Assembly: GCF_018457165.1 (NCBI RefSeq)
Contig: NZ_JAFMNX010000002.1
Location: 620,001 to 684,000, forward strand
Direction: 5' to 3'
Length of the DNA stretch: 64,000 nt
From: Tianweitania aestuarii
GTDB lineage: Bacteria > Pseudomonadota > Alphaproteobacteria > Rhizobiales > Rhizobiaceae
Part shown: piece by piece, positions 52,076-61,190 of the stretch
Layout of the letters: each line of letters starts with the position of its first letter
Position numbering within the stretch: the stretch's first letter is position 1
The notes under the pieces: model-generated
What the model saw: only the letters and a program-made list of their open reading frames with translations
What the model was told of the DNA's origin: nothing
Databases searched by the model: none
Position numbers and translations under genes: made by a program

Positions 52076-53055
52076 AGCGGTCGGCGGATCAACTTGGCGA
52101 TAACGCCGACGATGCCTTCGCGGAACAGCATGACGCTGACCACGAAGATACAGCCCTGGATGATCGTGACCCAGGCGCCGAAGCTCGCAAGATAGTTTTG
52201 CATCGTGACGATCACTGCCGCGCCGACCAACGGGCCGAACACGGTGCCCATGCCGCCCAAGAGCACCATCAACACCACCTCGCCCGACATGCTCCAGTAA
52301 ACGTCCGTCAGCGATGCCAGCTGGAACACGATGGCCTTGGTGGCACCAGCCAGACCGGCAAAGCCGGCCGACAGAATGAACACGGCGAGCTTATAGCTGT
52401 TGACGCGGTACCCCAGTGAAATAGCGCGCGGTTCGTTTTCGCGGATCGCCTTCAGCACCTGTCCGAATGGCGAATGGATGATGCGATAGATCGCCAGCAG
52501 TCCGCCGAAGGTGATGACCAGCACGACGAAATACAGCGACAGGTCGGAGCTCATGCTGATTGCGCCGAACAGATCGCCGCGCGGCACGTTTTGGATACCG
52601 TCCTCACCGCCGGTGAACGGCGCCTGCAAGGCAGCAAAATAGACCATCTGCGCAAAGGCCAGCGTGACCATGGCGAAATAGATGCCCTGCCGCCGGATCG
52701 CCAGCAGGCCGATCACGAAGCCGAGCACCACAGCCGCCAGCGTGCCGAGGATGATGGCGACTTCAGGTGTCAGTCCCCACACTTTCGCGGCATGGGCGGA
52801 CACATAGGCCGCGCTGCCGAAGAAGGCAGCATGACCGAAGGACAAAAGGCCTCCGAAGCCGAGCAGAAGGTTCAGAGCGCAGGCAAACAACGCAAAGCAC
52901 ATCACCTTCATCAGGAAGACCGGGTAAAGGAAGAAGGGGGCTGCAAGCGATAAAGCCAGAAGGGCGAGGAAGATCGCAATCTGGTAGCGCGGCATGGATC
53001 CGTTGCCGCGCTCCACAACCATCGTCGCGCCGTTAGTCTCGGTGAGTGCGGTCAT
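52072..53055 (-). CDS. livM: Liv-type ABC importer permease LivM
   Basis: 327-residue permease of the LivM family: a cytoplasmic N-terminal tail of about 25 residues and eight or so spans, with LLLGFGGLLSFGHAAFFGSAAY near 65 and the ATPase-coupling region VLKAIRENEPRAISLGY near 205. Overlaps livH by one base and the thioesterase gene by four. Partner of LivH in the membrane. Liv permeases also serve aromatic acids, amides and urea, so the solute need not be leucine. Confidence 0.92.
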   Translation of the reverse strand: MTALTETNGATMVVERGNGSMPRYQIAIFLALLALSLAAPFFLYPVFLMKVMCFALFACALNLLLGFGGLLSFGHAAFFGSAAYVSAHAAKVWGLTPEVAIILGTLAAVVLGFVIGLLAIRRQGIYFAMVTLAFAQMVYFAALQAPFTGGEDGIQNVPRGDLFGAISMSSDLSLYFVVLVITFGGLLAIYRIIHSPFGQVLKAIRENEPRAISLGYRVNSYKLAVFILSAGFAGLAGATKAIVFQLASLTDVYWSMSGEVVLMVLLGGMGTVFGPLVGAAVIVTMQNYLASFGAWVTIIQGCIFVVSVMLFREGIVGVIAKLIRRPL

Positions 53056-53942
53056 CAGGCGGTCCTTCCGAACAGGCCAGCGGGCTTGACCAGCAGCACG
53101 ATGGCCATGATCACGAAGATCACTACGGACGAGCCTTCAGGATAAAAGACACGGGTCAGGCCCTCGATCACGCCGAGTCCGAAGCCCGTCACGATGGAGC
53201 CGAGGATCGAGCCCATGCCGCCGATCACCACCACGGCAAAAACCACGATGATGAGATCCGCGCCCATGTTCGGATTGACCGAATAGATCGGCGCCGCCAG
53301 CACGCCGGCAAAGGCTGCCAGCGCGATGCCGAAGCCATAGGTCAGCGTGATCATGCGCGGCACATTGATACCGAACGCACCGACCAGCGTCGGGTTCTCC
53401 GTGGCAGCACGCAGATAAGCGCCCAGCCGCGTTTTCTCGATCACGAACCATGTGGTCAGGCAGACAACAAGCGACGCCACCACAACCCAGCCGCGATAGT
53501 TCGGCAGGAACATGAAGCCGAGGTTCTGCCCGCCCGACAACTGACTGGGGATCGTATAGGGCAAACCGGAAATGCCATATTCGTTGCGCGCCAGGCCCTG
53601 GATGATCAGGGCCAGACCGAAGGTCAGCAGCAGACCGTAAAGATGATCGAGGTGGTACAGGCGCGAGATCAGCAAGCGCTCGAGGATCACGCCGAGGATG
53701 CCGACGACAATCGGAGCCAGAAGCAGAGCCCACCAATAGTTGATGCCAAAATAATTGAGCAGCACCCAGGAAGCGAGCGCCCCCAGCATGTACTGCGCAC
53801 CATGAGCAAAATTAATGATGTTCAGCAGGCCGAAGATGATGGCGAGGCCGAGTGACAAAATTGCATAGAAGGCGCCATTGATCAGGCCGAGCAGCAACTG
53901 CCCAAACAAGGCCTGTGGCGGAATACCCAGAAGCTCGAACAT
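53055..53942 (-). CDS. livH: Liv-type ABC importer permease LivH
   Basis: 295-residue permease with GLINGAFYAILSLGLAIIFG near the N terminus and YLRAATENPTLVGAFGINV as the coupling region near 180. Eight membrane spans are likely. The final base of its stop forms the start of livM (TGATG). It is 66 bases downstream of the binding-protein gene and is regulated with it. Confidence 0.93.
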   Translation of the reverse strand: MFELLGIPPQALFGQLLLGLINGAFYAILSLGLAIIFGLLNIINFAHGAQYMLGALASWVLLNYFGINYWWALLLAPIVVGILGVILERLLISRLYHLDHLYGLLLTFGLALIIQGLARNEYGISGLPYTIPSQLSGGQNLGFMFLPNYRGWVVVASLVVCLTTWFVIEKTRLGAYLRAATENPTLVGAFGINVPRMITLTYGFGIALAAFAGVLAAPIYSVNPNMGADLIIVVFAVVVIGGMGSILGSIVTGFGLGVIEGLTRVFYPEGSSVVIFVIMAIVLLVKPAGLFGRTA

Positions 53943-54008
53943 TCAACGATCCTGCGCGGTAAGGTAACGCCGCGCCGGTTATGACCGAGCGCGGCGAAAG
54001 CGATCCGT

Positions 54009-55205
54009 TTACTTCACGAGCGAGCAGCCGCCCTGGTCCAGCGGACGGAAGGACTGCTCGGCCGGGATGGTGGAAACCAGATCATAAAGATCCCACTCAC
54101 CCTTGGATTCTTCCGGCTTCTTGACCTTGAAGAGGTAGGACTGGTGGATCTTGCGACCGTCGGCCCGGATCATGCCCTTGCCGAACAGGATATCGTCGGT
54201 CGGCATTTCCTTCATCTTGGCCAGGACCTTTGTCGGATCCTTGTCGCCCAGCGCTTCCACCGCCTTCAGATAATGCAGCACACTGGCATACACGCCGGCC
54301 TGAACCATCGATGGCTTCTTCTTCATCTTTTCTTCGAACCGCGCCGACCATGCACGGGTCTCGTCGTTCAGATCCCAATAGAAGCTCTCGGTCAGCATTA
54401 GCCCTTGCGCGGTCTGCAGGCCAAGCGAATGCACATCGTTGACGAACACCAGAAGACCGGCCAGCTGCTGTCCGCTTTGCGCCAGACCGAATTCCGAAGC
54501 CTGCTTCACGGAGTTAACCGTGTCGCCGCCGGCATTCGCAAAGGCGACGACCTGCGCACCAGAGGATTGCGCCTGGAGGAGATAGGACGAGAAATCCGTT
54601 CCAGGGAATGGATGACGCACCGAACCTAGGACCTCGCCGCCACCTTCCTTCACTACCTCACTGGCGTCTCGCTCCATGGCCTGGCCAAAAGCGTAATCGG
54701 CAGTGACGAAGAACCAGCTCTTGCCGCCATTGGCGACAATGGCGCTTGCGGTGCCATGAGCGAGCTGCCAGCTGTCATAGGTCCAGTGGATGGTGTTCGG
54801 CGAACAGGCCTTGCCGGTGAGATCCGACGTACCGCCGCCGGAATTCATGAAGACCTTGTTCTTTTCGCGCGTGATCTCGGCAACGGCCAGCGCCGCTGAT
54901 GACGTTGGCACGTCGAGAATGACATCGACGCCATCCTGATCGTACCACTGGCGCGCGATGTTGGAGGCGATGTCCGGCTTGTTCTGGTGATCGGCCGAGA
55001 TGATCTCGACGGTGATGCCCTTGTCGGCAGCCTTGTAATCCTCAACCGCCATCTGCGCCGCGACCACCGAGCCCTCGCCGGCCAGATCGGAGTAAACCCC
55101 CGAGCGGTCATTGAGCACGCCGAGTTTGACAGCCACGTCCGCGAATGCCGTGCTCGCGAACAAAGTCGCGGCAAGGCTGGCAATCAGAAACCCTGTTTTC
55201 TTCAT
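54009..55205 (-). CDS. Liv-type ABC importer periplasmic binding protein
   Basis: 398-residue family-1-type Liv binding protein. Residues 1-22 make a signal peptide ending AFA. The fold is marked by KLGVLNDRSGVYSDLAGEG, the NSGGGTSDLTG pocket region, and two-lobed periplasmic-binding-fold segments. ATG 55205 is supported by GGAGGAG about seven bases upstream; an ATG 15 bases earlier precedes the ribosome site. The NxxSGVY pocket is common in aromatic-acid and branched-chain amino-acid binders. The gene lies between livF and livH in the operon. Confidence 0.92.
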   Translation of the reverse strand: MKKTGFLIASLAATLFASTAFADVAVKLGVLNDRSGVYSDLAGEGSVVAAQMAVEDYKAADKGITVEIISADHQNKPDIASNIARQWYDQDGVDVILDVPTSSAALAVAEITREKNKVFMNSGGGTSDLTGKACSPNTIHWTYDSWQLAHGTASAIVANGGKSWFFVTADYAFGQAMERDASEVVKEGGGEVLGSVRHPFPGTDFSSYLLQAQSSGAQVVAFANAGGDTVNSVKQASEFGLAQSGQQLAGLLVFVNDVHSLGLQTAQGLMLTESFYWDLNDETRAWSARFEEKMKKKPSMVQAGVYASVLHYLKAVEALGDKDPTKVLAKMKEMPTDDILFGKGMIRADGRKIHQSYLFKVKKPEESKGEWDLYDLVSTIPAEQSFRPLDQGGCSLVK

Positions 55206-55248
55206 TCCATTCTCCTCCATATTGGCGTTTTCGCCTTATTTTGCGTAG

Positions 55249-55987
<739 letters not shown>

Positions 55988-55995
<8 letters not shown>

Positions 55996-56740
55996 GACCG
56001 GCTCCGATATAAGCTTCCACGACACGCGGATCCTGGGACACGGTAGCGTAATCGCCTTCCGCCAGAACCTTGCCGCGCGCCAGAACCGTGATCGTGTTCG
56101 ACAAGGTTGCGACTACGGACAGGTTGTGCTCCACCATCAGGATCGTGCGGTTTGCCGAAATGCGCTGGATCAGCGCCGTGATGCGCTCGACATCAGCCTG
56201 CGCCATGCCGGCCATCGGCTCGTCGAGCAGCAGCATTTCCGGGTTGAGCGCCAGCGTGGTGGCGATCTCTAACGCGCGCTTGCGACCATAAGACAGTTCG
56301 CTCGCCGAGGTATTGGCGAACTCCGAAAGCCCCACTTCGGCAAGCAGGCTCAGCGCCTCTTCATCGAAGCGCGACAGGATTTTCTGTGAGCGCCAGAAAT
56401 CGAAGCTGTCGCCACGCCGCCGCTGTAAGGCGATGCGGACGTTTTCCAGCGCGGTGAGATGCGGAAACACCGCCGAGATCTGGAACGAGCGAACAAGACC
56501 AAGCCGCGCAATATCGGCTGACGACATCGCCGTGATGTCTTTGCCGCCATAGGTGATCGTGCCGCGCGTCGGCGACAGGAACTTGGTCAGAAGATTGAAG
56601 CAGGTCGTCTTGCCGGCCCCGTTCGGGCCGATCAAGGCGTGAATCTGACCGCGGCGGACCCGAAGGTTCACACCGTCCACGGCGACGAAGCCCTTGAACT
56701 CCTTGGTCAGGTTTTCAGCCGCCAAAATGACGTCGTTCAT
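55988..56740 (-). CDS. livG: Liv-type ABC importer ATP-binding protein LivG
   Basis: 250-residue ATPase: Walker A GPNGAGKTT near residue 38, the LivG-type SRFDEEALSLLAEVGLSE insert, the degenerate signature ELSYGRKRALEIATTL near 145, and Walker B MLLLDEPMAGMAQ. First gene of the livG-livF-binding protein-livH-livM-thioesterase operon, which is an order with the ATPases first. A 168-base gap upstream holds its promoter; no clear regulator sits nearby. Confidence 0.92.
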
Positions 56741-56908
56741 TGTCCCTCACGTTCCCACCGGCATCGCTTGAGCGATGCGTTTTCTGTGAGACCTCCTCCC
56801 AAGAGGTACTCTTGCCTGACGGCTGTAAGCGGCTCCCATCCGCTTACATTGGGGAAGATGCACAGTCCGCGTGAAGGACGCAAGTGCACCTAAGGACTAA
56901 GATGTGCC

Positions 56909-57460
56909 TTAAAGTTTTTTGAGTTGCGTCAGGTCGACCGTACCACTCTGGCTGGTGAACTTCAGGGTTGCAGACGACGATTGCGCCTGCGCCACGCCGT
57001 GAATGCGGTGATCACCGGTATCATAAACGCTGATCGTCCCACCCTCGTCGATCACGAGCCGTCGTTTCTCCGGGAAAACGGCATAACGCATCGCATTCTG
57101 CGAGCCGGAGGTGGATGGCGAGCCAAGATCGGACGGCCACCACCGATCTCCGGATTTTTCCGCGGAAGCAGCTTCCTTCTGCTGAGGCTCATCTGCTGCA
57201 GGGGTGTCCTTCAGATAGGCGGCGAGCTCGGTTGCAACGGCGTCGAGCTTGGCTTTCATCCCGTTGTTGAACATGTCGCCCACCATCGTCATGCCTGGCG
57301 ACCATTGTGCCATGCCGCCGAAATCCGGGTGATTGAACTGTGCCATGCCTCCGCCGCTGCGCCGCAAAGCGTCGAACACGGTCTTCACCGCATCCCTGGA
57401 AAGATCGTGACGCACCGCAAGTCGGGTCAACAGCGCTTCTTCTTTGACATGATTGGACAT
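56909..57460 (-). CDS. Conserved hypothetical protein (SHOCT-annotated type)
   Basis: 183-residue soluble protein. The N-terminal half has a helical LAVRHDLSRDAVKTVFDALRRSG region and a Gly/Met-rich stretch (GGMAQFNHPDFGGM, WSPGMTMVGDMFN); the C-terminal half ends with a beta segment (WWPSDLG, MRYAVFPEKRRLVID, TISVYDTGDHRIHGV). I recognise a widespread rhizobial protein sometimes annotated SHOCT-domain, without known function. The start at 57460 has GAAGGAG upstream. It is separate from the upstream Liv operon and convergent with nothing; a BrnA-like gene is divergent from it. Confidence 0.75.
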   Translation of the reverse strand: MSNHVKEEALLTRLAVRHDLSRDAVKTVFDALRRSGGGMAQFNHPDFGGMAQWSPGMTMVGDMFNNGMKAKLDAVATELAAYLKDTPAADEPQQKEAASAEKSGDRWWPSDLGSPSTSGSQNAMRYAVFPEKRRLVIDEGGTISVYDTGDHRIHGVAQAQSSSATLKFTSQSGTVDLTQLKKL

Positions 57461-57610
57461 CGGTTTACCGGCTCCTTCGCTTGGTCGAAGGACAAACCGT
57501 CCGGCAGTTCGCTCGTTCCAGAAGAGCCGAAAGATGAGCGCGCAGGTTATCTTTGCAACTAGGTGAGAAGATGCTAATGTCCTGGCTTGATGCAGCACCG
57601 GAGTGCGGCA

Positions 57611-57826
57611 ATGCCCAATAAAAGCAAGCTTCTGGACGCAACGAGGATCGAGATCCCCGTTGACCATCATGGCGCACAAAAGATCAACCTGAACCCACGC
57701 GTCGACGTCACGATCGACCTCGACCCAGACGTGGTCAGCAAATTCCAGGCAACCGGTCCAGGCTGGCGCGAACGGATGGAAGCTGTCTTGAGCGCGGCGG
57801 ATATCGCGCAAACGCGTTCAAGCTGA
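57611..57826 (+). CDS. Orphan BrnA-like antitoxin/DNA-binding protein
   Basis: 71-residue protein. The C-terminal VTIDLDPDVVSKFQATGPGW motif matches the ribbon-helix-helix region of BrnA antitoxins (consensus RLDPDV...ATGPGWQ). BrnT toxin genes normally sit just upstream on the same strand, but none is visible here. ATG 57611 has GGAG eight bases upstream; TTG/ATG at 57587-57592 are alternatives. Its end overlaps the ModE gene, which runs on the opposite strand. Confidence 0.65.
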   Translation: MPNKSKLLDATRIEIPVDHHGAQKINLNPRVDVTIDLDPDVVSKFQATGPGWRERMEAVLSAADIAQTRSS

Positions 57827-58180
57827 CGTTTCAGCCTCGTTCAGCCCCGCCATTTCTGCCTGCAGAGCATCGATATGCACGTGCGTGGCAAGGACGGCAG
57901 CCTGCTCCGCCGCGCGATAGCGGCTGACCAGCATGTCGCCCATTGGTGTAAGCCGCGCGCCACCGCCCTGCCTGCCGCCGCTCTGCGTTTCCACGACCGG
58001 CCGCCCGAACATGCGCTTCATCTCTTCCACGAGATCCCAGGCACGCTTGTAGGACATGCCCATCTCGCGTGCTGCGGCCGAGATCGAGCCTGACGCTGCG
58101 ATCCGCTCAAGCAGGTCGATCTTGCCGGAGCCGATATGGCCGGCCGGGTCGAGCTTGATGCGCAGGCTAAGTGACGACAT
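57818..58180 (-). CDS. modE: ModE-type molybdate-responsive regulator, DNA-binding domain only
   Basis: 120-residue winged-helix protein of the ModE/LysR-like HTH type: GHIGSGKIDLLERI, SISAAAREMGMSYKRAWDLVEEM (split), and GGGARLTPMGDM. Standard E. coli ModE (about 260 residues) also has two molybdate-binding MOP domains; these are absent. Last gene of the modABC-modE run, three bases after modC. A ModE-type palindrome lies upstream of modA, so it presumably regulates the operon, with the molybdate signal coming from elsewhere. Confidence 0.85.
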   Translation of the reverse strand: MSSLSLRIKLDPAGHIGSGKIDLLERIAASGSISAAAREMGMSYKRAWDLVEEMKRMFGRPVVETQSGGRQGGGARLTPMGDMLVSRYRAAEQAAVLATHVHIDALQAEMAGLNEAETSA

Positions 58181-58183
58181 ATC

Positions 58184-59293
58184 CTAATCAACCGCCGCAG
58201 CATGGCGAAACGCAACCGCACCGCCCTCGAAGCTCACCGCCTTGATCACGAGATAGAGATGCTGGCCGTTTCGGAGAGCCATTGCTTCAAGTGATCGCCT
58301 TGTGATGCGCGAAAACAATCGGTCGTCTCCACAAGCAAGCGTCACGAGAACGTCCGGCCCCTCGCCTGTTTCAATGCCGGTGACCACACCTTCCAGCACA
58401 TTGAGAGCACTGATGCCGGCGGGCTTCTCTGTGGCAAGCATCACATCGCGCGCCCGCACCCGGACGCGAACCTTGCTGCCGGTTGCGGCCTTGATCCGCG
58501 GCAAGCGCCATTCCCCACCAGCCGAGCGCAGAAAGGTCAGCCCATAAGCAGGCTCCTGCTCGGCAACAACCAGCTCGATCAGTGCGCCGGCTTCCCCTTT
58601 TTCGCTGGCAGGCAGAAGGTCATGGCGCGCCAGAACATCCGCCGCCGAACCGTGCGACAACACACGACCGTCCGACAGGATCACGACGTCATTGGCAAGC
58701 CGCGCCACCTCGGCCACCGAATGGCTGACATAGATGATCGGGATCTTCGTTTCGTCCCGCAGTCGCTCGATGTAAGGCAGGATCTCGGCCTTCCGTGCAT
58801 CGTCGAGCGCGGCCAACGGCTCGTCCATCAGCATCAGCCTGGGACTGGCGATCAAAGCGCGGCCGATGGCAACGCGCTGCTTTTCGCCGCCTGACAAACC
58901 GTCTGGTCGCCGTCCAAGGAGATGGCCGATGCCAAGCAGCTCCACCACGCTATCCATATCAGCGTAGCGTTCCCCTTGGGGCGCGAACCACCGCCCGTAT
59001 CGCAGGTTATGGCTCACCGTCAGATGCGGAAACAAGCGCGCATCCTGAAAGACATAGCCGATCCGTCGCTTATGCGCCGGCCGGAAGATGCGCTTCTCGG
59101 TATCAACCAGAACACGATCGCCAACCGTGATGCGGCCATGATCAGGCTTGGTCAAACCGGCGATCAGATTGACCAGCGACGTCTTGCCCGAGCCGGATTG
59201 TCCGAACAGCGCCGTCAACCGGCCGCTGCTTGCGAAAGAGGCGTTCAGCGCGAAAGAACCGAGCCGCTTGTTGAGATTGACGGAGATCGTCAT
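58184..59293 (-). CDS. modC: Molybdate ABC importer ATP-binding protein ModC
   Basis: 369-residue ATPase. Walker A GQSGSGKTS near residue 30, signature LSGGEKQRVAIGRALI near 130, Walker B LMLMDEPLAALDDARK, H-loop YVSHSVAEVARL, and a C-terminal TOBE/MOP domain (ARDVMLATEKPAGISALN) that can bind molybdate. Overlaps modB by four bases. In rhizobia this ModC tail may serve as the molybdate sensor when ModE lacks one, but that is inference. Confidence 0.94.
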   Translation of the reverse strand: MTISVNLNKRLGSFALNASFASSGRLTALFGQSGSGKTSLVNLIAGLTKPDHGRITVGDRVLVDTEKRIFRPAHKRRIGYVFQDARLFPHLTVSHNLRYGRWFAPQGERYADMDSVVELLGIGHLLGRRPDGLSGGEKQRVAIGRALIASPRLMLMDEPLAALDDARKAEILPYIERLRDETKIPIIYVSHSVAEVARLANDVVILSDGRVLSHGSAADVLARHDLLPASEKGEAGALIELVVAEQEPAYGLTFLRSAGGEWRLPRIKAATGSKVRVRVRARDVMLATEKPAGISALNVLEGVVTGIETGEGPDVLVTLACGDDRLFSRITRRSLEAMALRNGQHLYLVIKAVSFEGGAVAFRHAAAVD

Positions 59294-59991
59294 TCGACAG
59301 CAATCCGCTTGGCAAGCCGCCGCGCCATCACCTCGGATGCGATCAGCGCGACCATGGCGATGGAAACGGAAACAAGCGTCAGCCGCAGCGCACCGAACTC
59401 GCCGCCCGGCACCTGCGTGAAGGTGTAGATCGCCGACGGCAGCGTCTGCGTCTCACCCGGGATATTCGACACGAAAGTGATGGTGGCTCCGAATTCGCCC
59501 ATTGCCTTGGCGAAAGCGAGGATCATGCCGGCAATGATGCCTGGCAGGATCAGCGGCAGGGTGACGGTCGCAAAGACCCAGGCAGGGCTTGCACCCAGAG
59601 TGCCAGCGGCCGCTTCGAGCTTGCGATCGACAGCTTCGATCGACAAGCGGATCGCCCGCACCATCAGCGGAAAGGCCATGATGCCACAGGCAAGTGCGGC
59701 CCCCGTCCAGCGAAACGAGAACACGATGCCGAAGGCGCTGTCGAGAAAGGAACCCACCGGTGCACGTCGCCCGAAGGTGAGGAGCAGGAGATAGCCGGTC
59801 ACCACGGGCGGAAGAATGAGGGGCAAGTGCACGATGCCGTTCAGCAGCGACTTGCCCCAGAACTCCCGTCGCGCCAGCACATAGGCGATCCATATACCAA
59901 AAGGCAGGCTCGCGATCGTTGCCCAGAAGGAAACGCGCAGCGACAGTCGCACTGCATTCCATTCGTCAGGACTGAGCGCAAGCCATTCCAT
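59290..59991 (-). CDS. modB: Molybdate ABC importer permease ModB
   Basis: 233-residue permease with five spans: PLILPPVVTGYLLLLTFGRR, and the coupling region EAAAGTLGASPAWVFATVTLPL near 130. The EFGATITFVSNIPGETQTLP block near 165 is the diagnostic ModB sequence. Starts 12 bases after modA on the same strand and overlaps modC by four. Inner-membrane channel of the molybdate/tungstate importer. Confidence 0.95.
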   Translation of the reverse strand: MEWLALSPDEWNAVRLSLRVSFWATIASLPFGIWIAYVLARREFWGKSLLNGIVHLPLILPPVVTGYLLLLTFGRRAPVGSFLDSAFGIVFSFRWTGAALACGIMAFPLMVRAIRLSIEAVDRKLEAAAGTLGASPAWVFATVTLPLILPGIIAGMILAFAKAMGEFGATITFVSNIPGETQTLPSAIYTFTQVPGGEFGALRLTLVSVSIAMVALIASEVMARRLAKRIAVE

Positions 59992-60003
59992 TCCGGTTCG
60001 GCC

Positions 60004-60801
60004 TTAACGGACAGCAGCAGGAAGAACCGTGAAGCCTTGCGCCTCGAAAAGCGTCCTGGCTTCAGCCGTCTTCAGGTAATCGAGAAAGGCGTCGGCGTCG
60101 GCAGAACTGGCTTCCGCGGTCTCAGCAGCCGGATAGATGATCGGCTCATGGCTATCTTCCGGAAACACGCCGACCACCTTCACCTTCTTTTCAGCGACCG
60201 CATCCGTTTCGTACACGATGCCGAGGGGCGCCTCACCCGTGGCAACCAGAGCCAGCGCTGCCCGTACATTTTCAGCCTGCGCGACATCACCGGAAACCGA
60301 CTGCCAGACGCCCAGATGCTCCAAAGCATCTTTGCCATACTTGCCGGCTGGAACAGCCTCGACGTTGCCCATGGCAAGCTTGCCGCCCTTCAGAAGCCCG
60401 GCCAGATCGAAGCCTTTCTTGATGTCGGCCGTCACCCACGAGTCTGCAGGCGCAACCAGCACGATGCGATTGGCCAGCAGGCGAACTTCTGTGCCAGTCT
60501 TGATGAGCTTCTTGTTCGCCAGATAGTTCATCCAGTCGAGATCGGCAGACACGAAGACGTCTGCCGGCGCACCTGCCTCGATCTGCTTGGCGAGCGCGGA
60601 GCTTGCAGCATAAGAAATGGTGGCCTGCCTGCCGCTACTGCCCTTCCAAGCCGCATTGATGCTGTCGAGCGCATTCTTCAGGCTGGCGGCCGCAAAGACC
60701 GTGACCTTTTCCTGCGCATGAGCCGCCGAAACGAAGCTCCCAACGCTCAATGCAACGAAAGCGGCGACGGTAATCCCTGCGGCTTGCCTACGGTTGAACA
60801 T
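60004..60801 (-). CDS. modA: Molybdate-binding periplasmic protein ModA
   Basis: 265-residue binding protein. A signal peptide of about 28 residues ends AHA. Oxyanion-site elements: VFAAASLKNALD near the N terminus, SYAASSALAKQIEAGAPADVFVSAD, and VATGEAPLGIVYETDA. First gene of modABC-modE; the ModE palindrome is 36-61 bases upstream of its start. It captures molybdate (or tungstate) for uptake, and could feed the molybdenum enzyme at 9909-13731. Confidence 0.94.
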   Translation of the reverse strand: MFNRRQAAGITVAAFVALSVGSFVSAAHAQEKVTVFAAASLKNALDSINAAWKGSSGRQATISYAASSALAKQIEAGAPADVFVSADLDWMNYLANKKLIKTGTEVRLLANRIVLVAPADSWVTADIKKGFDLAGLLKGGKLAMGNVEAVPAGKYGKDALEHLGVWQSVSGDVAQAENVRAALALVATGEAPLGIVYETDAVAEKKVKVVGVFPEDSHEPIIYPAAETAEASSADADAFLDYLKTAEARTLFEAQGFTVLPAAVR

Positions 60802-61190
60802 CGCAACTCCTGATGATGGCCCGCAGAACCCCGCGACCGTTATATTCCTTAAAACATAACGGCACGGCTTCGTCTATCAGCCATCGCTCGTACAGTGACA
60901 GACGCAGCAAACGTCACCACGACACCAGGAAGCAAGCAGTCCCGAAGCCTTTGCAGTTTAGTACGGTAGAGCAACGCCCATACCCAAAAAGCTCGTAGCT
61001 CATATACAACTTTAAGAGGATTCACTGCCACAAAGAACACAACTTTACTTTGCATTTTTCTGTCAGCGGACGTATTTCCTAGCGGCTCCTTTGGGCTTGC
61101 TGGCAGGTCCACGGCGTTCGATGCACTGAAACAAAAAGCACGGCAGCACCATGCGGCACCTCGGCAGCGACATGACGCGCAGGCATTTCC
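60802..61190. other. Divergent region, modA versus type I secretion genes
   Basis: 389 bases without a gene. The left 60 bases hold the ModE box. The rest is an AT-rich stretch (61000-61080) likely holding the secretion operon promoter; I see no further palindrome and no coding sequence. Confidence 0.6.
60837..60862. promoter_or_regulatory. ModE box upstream of modA
   Basis: CCGTTAT-N12-ATAACGG is a perfect 7-bp inverted repeat, close to the classical ModE operator built on CGNTATAT...ATATNCG halves. It lies 36 bases upstream of modA. This and the operon order make it the likely site of the short ModE protein. Confidence 0.75.

Noticed and set aside
57461-57610. Search for a BrnT toxin gene next to the BrnA-like gene
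   Set aside because: No frame of suitable length or BrnT-like motif exists in the gap on either strand.
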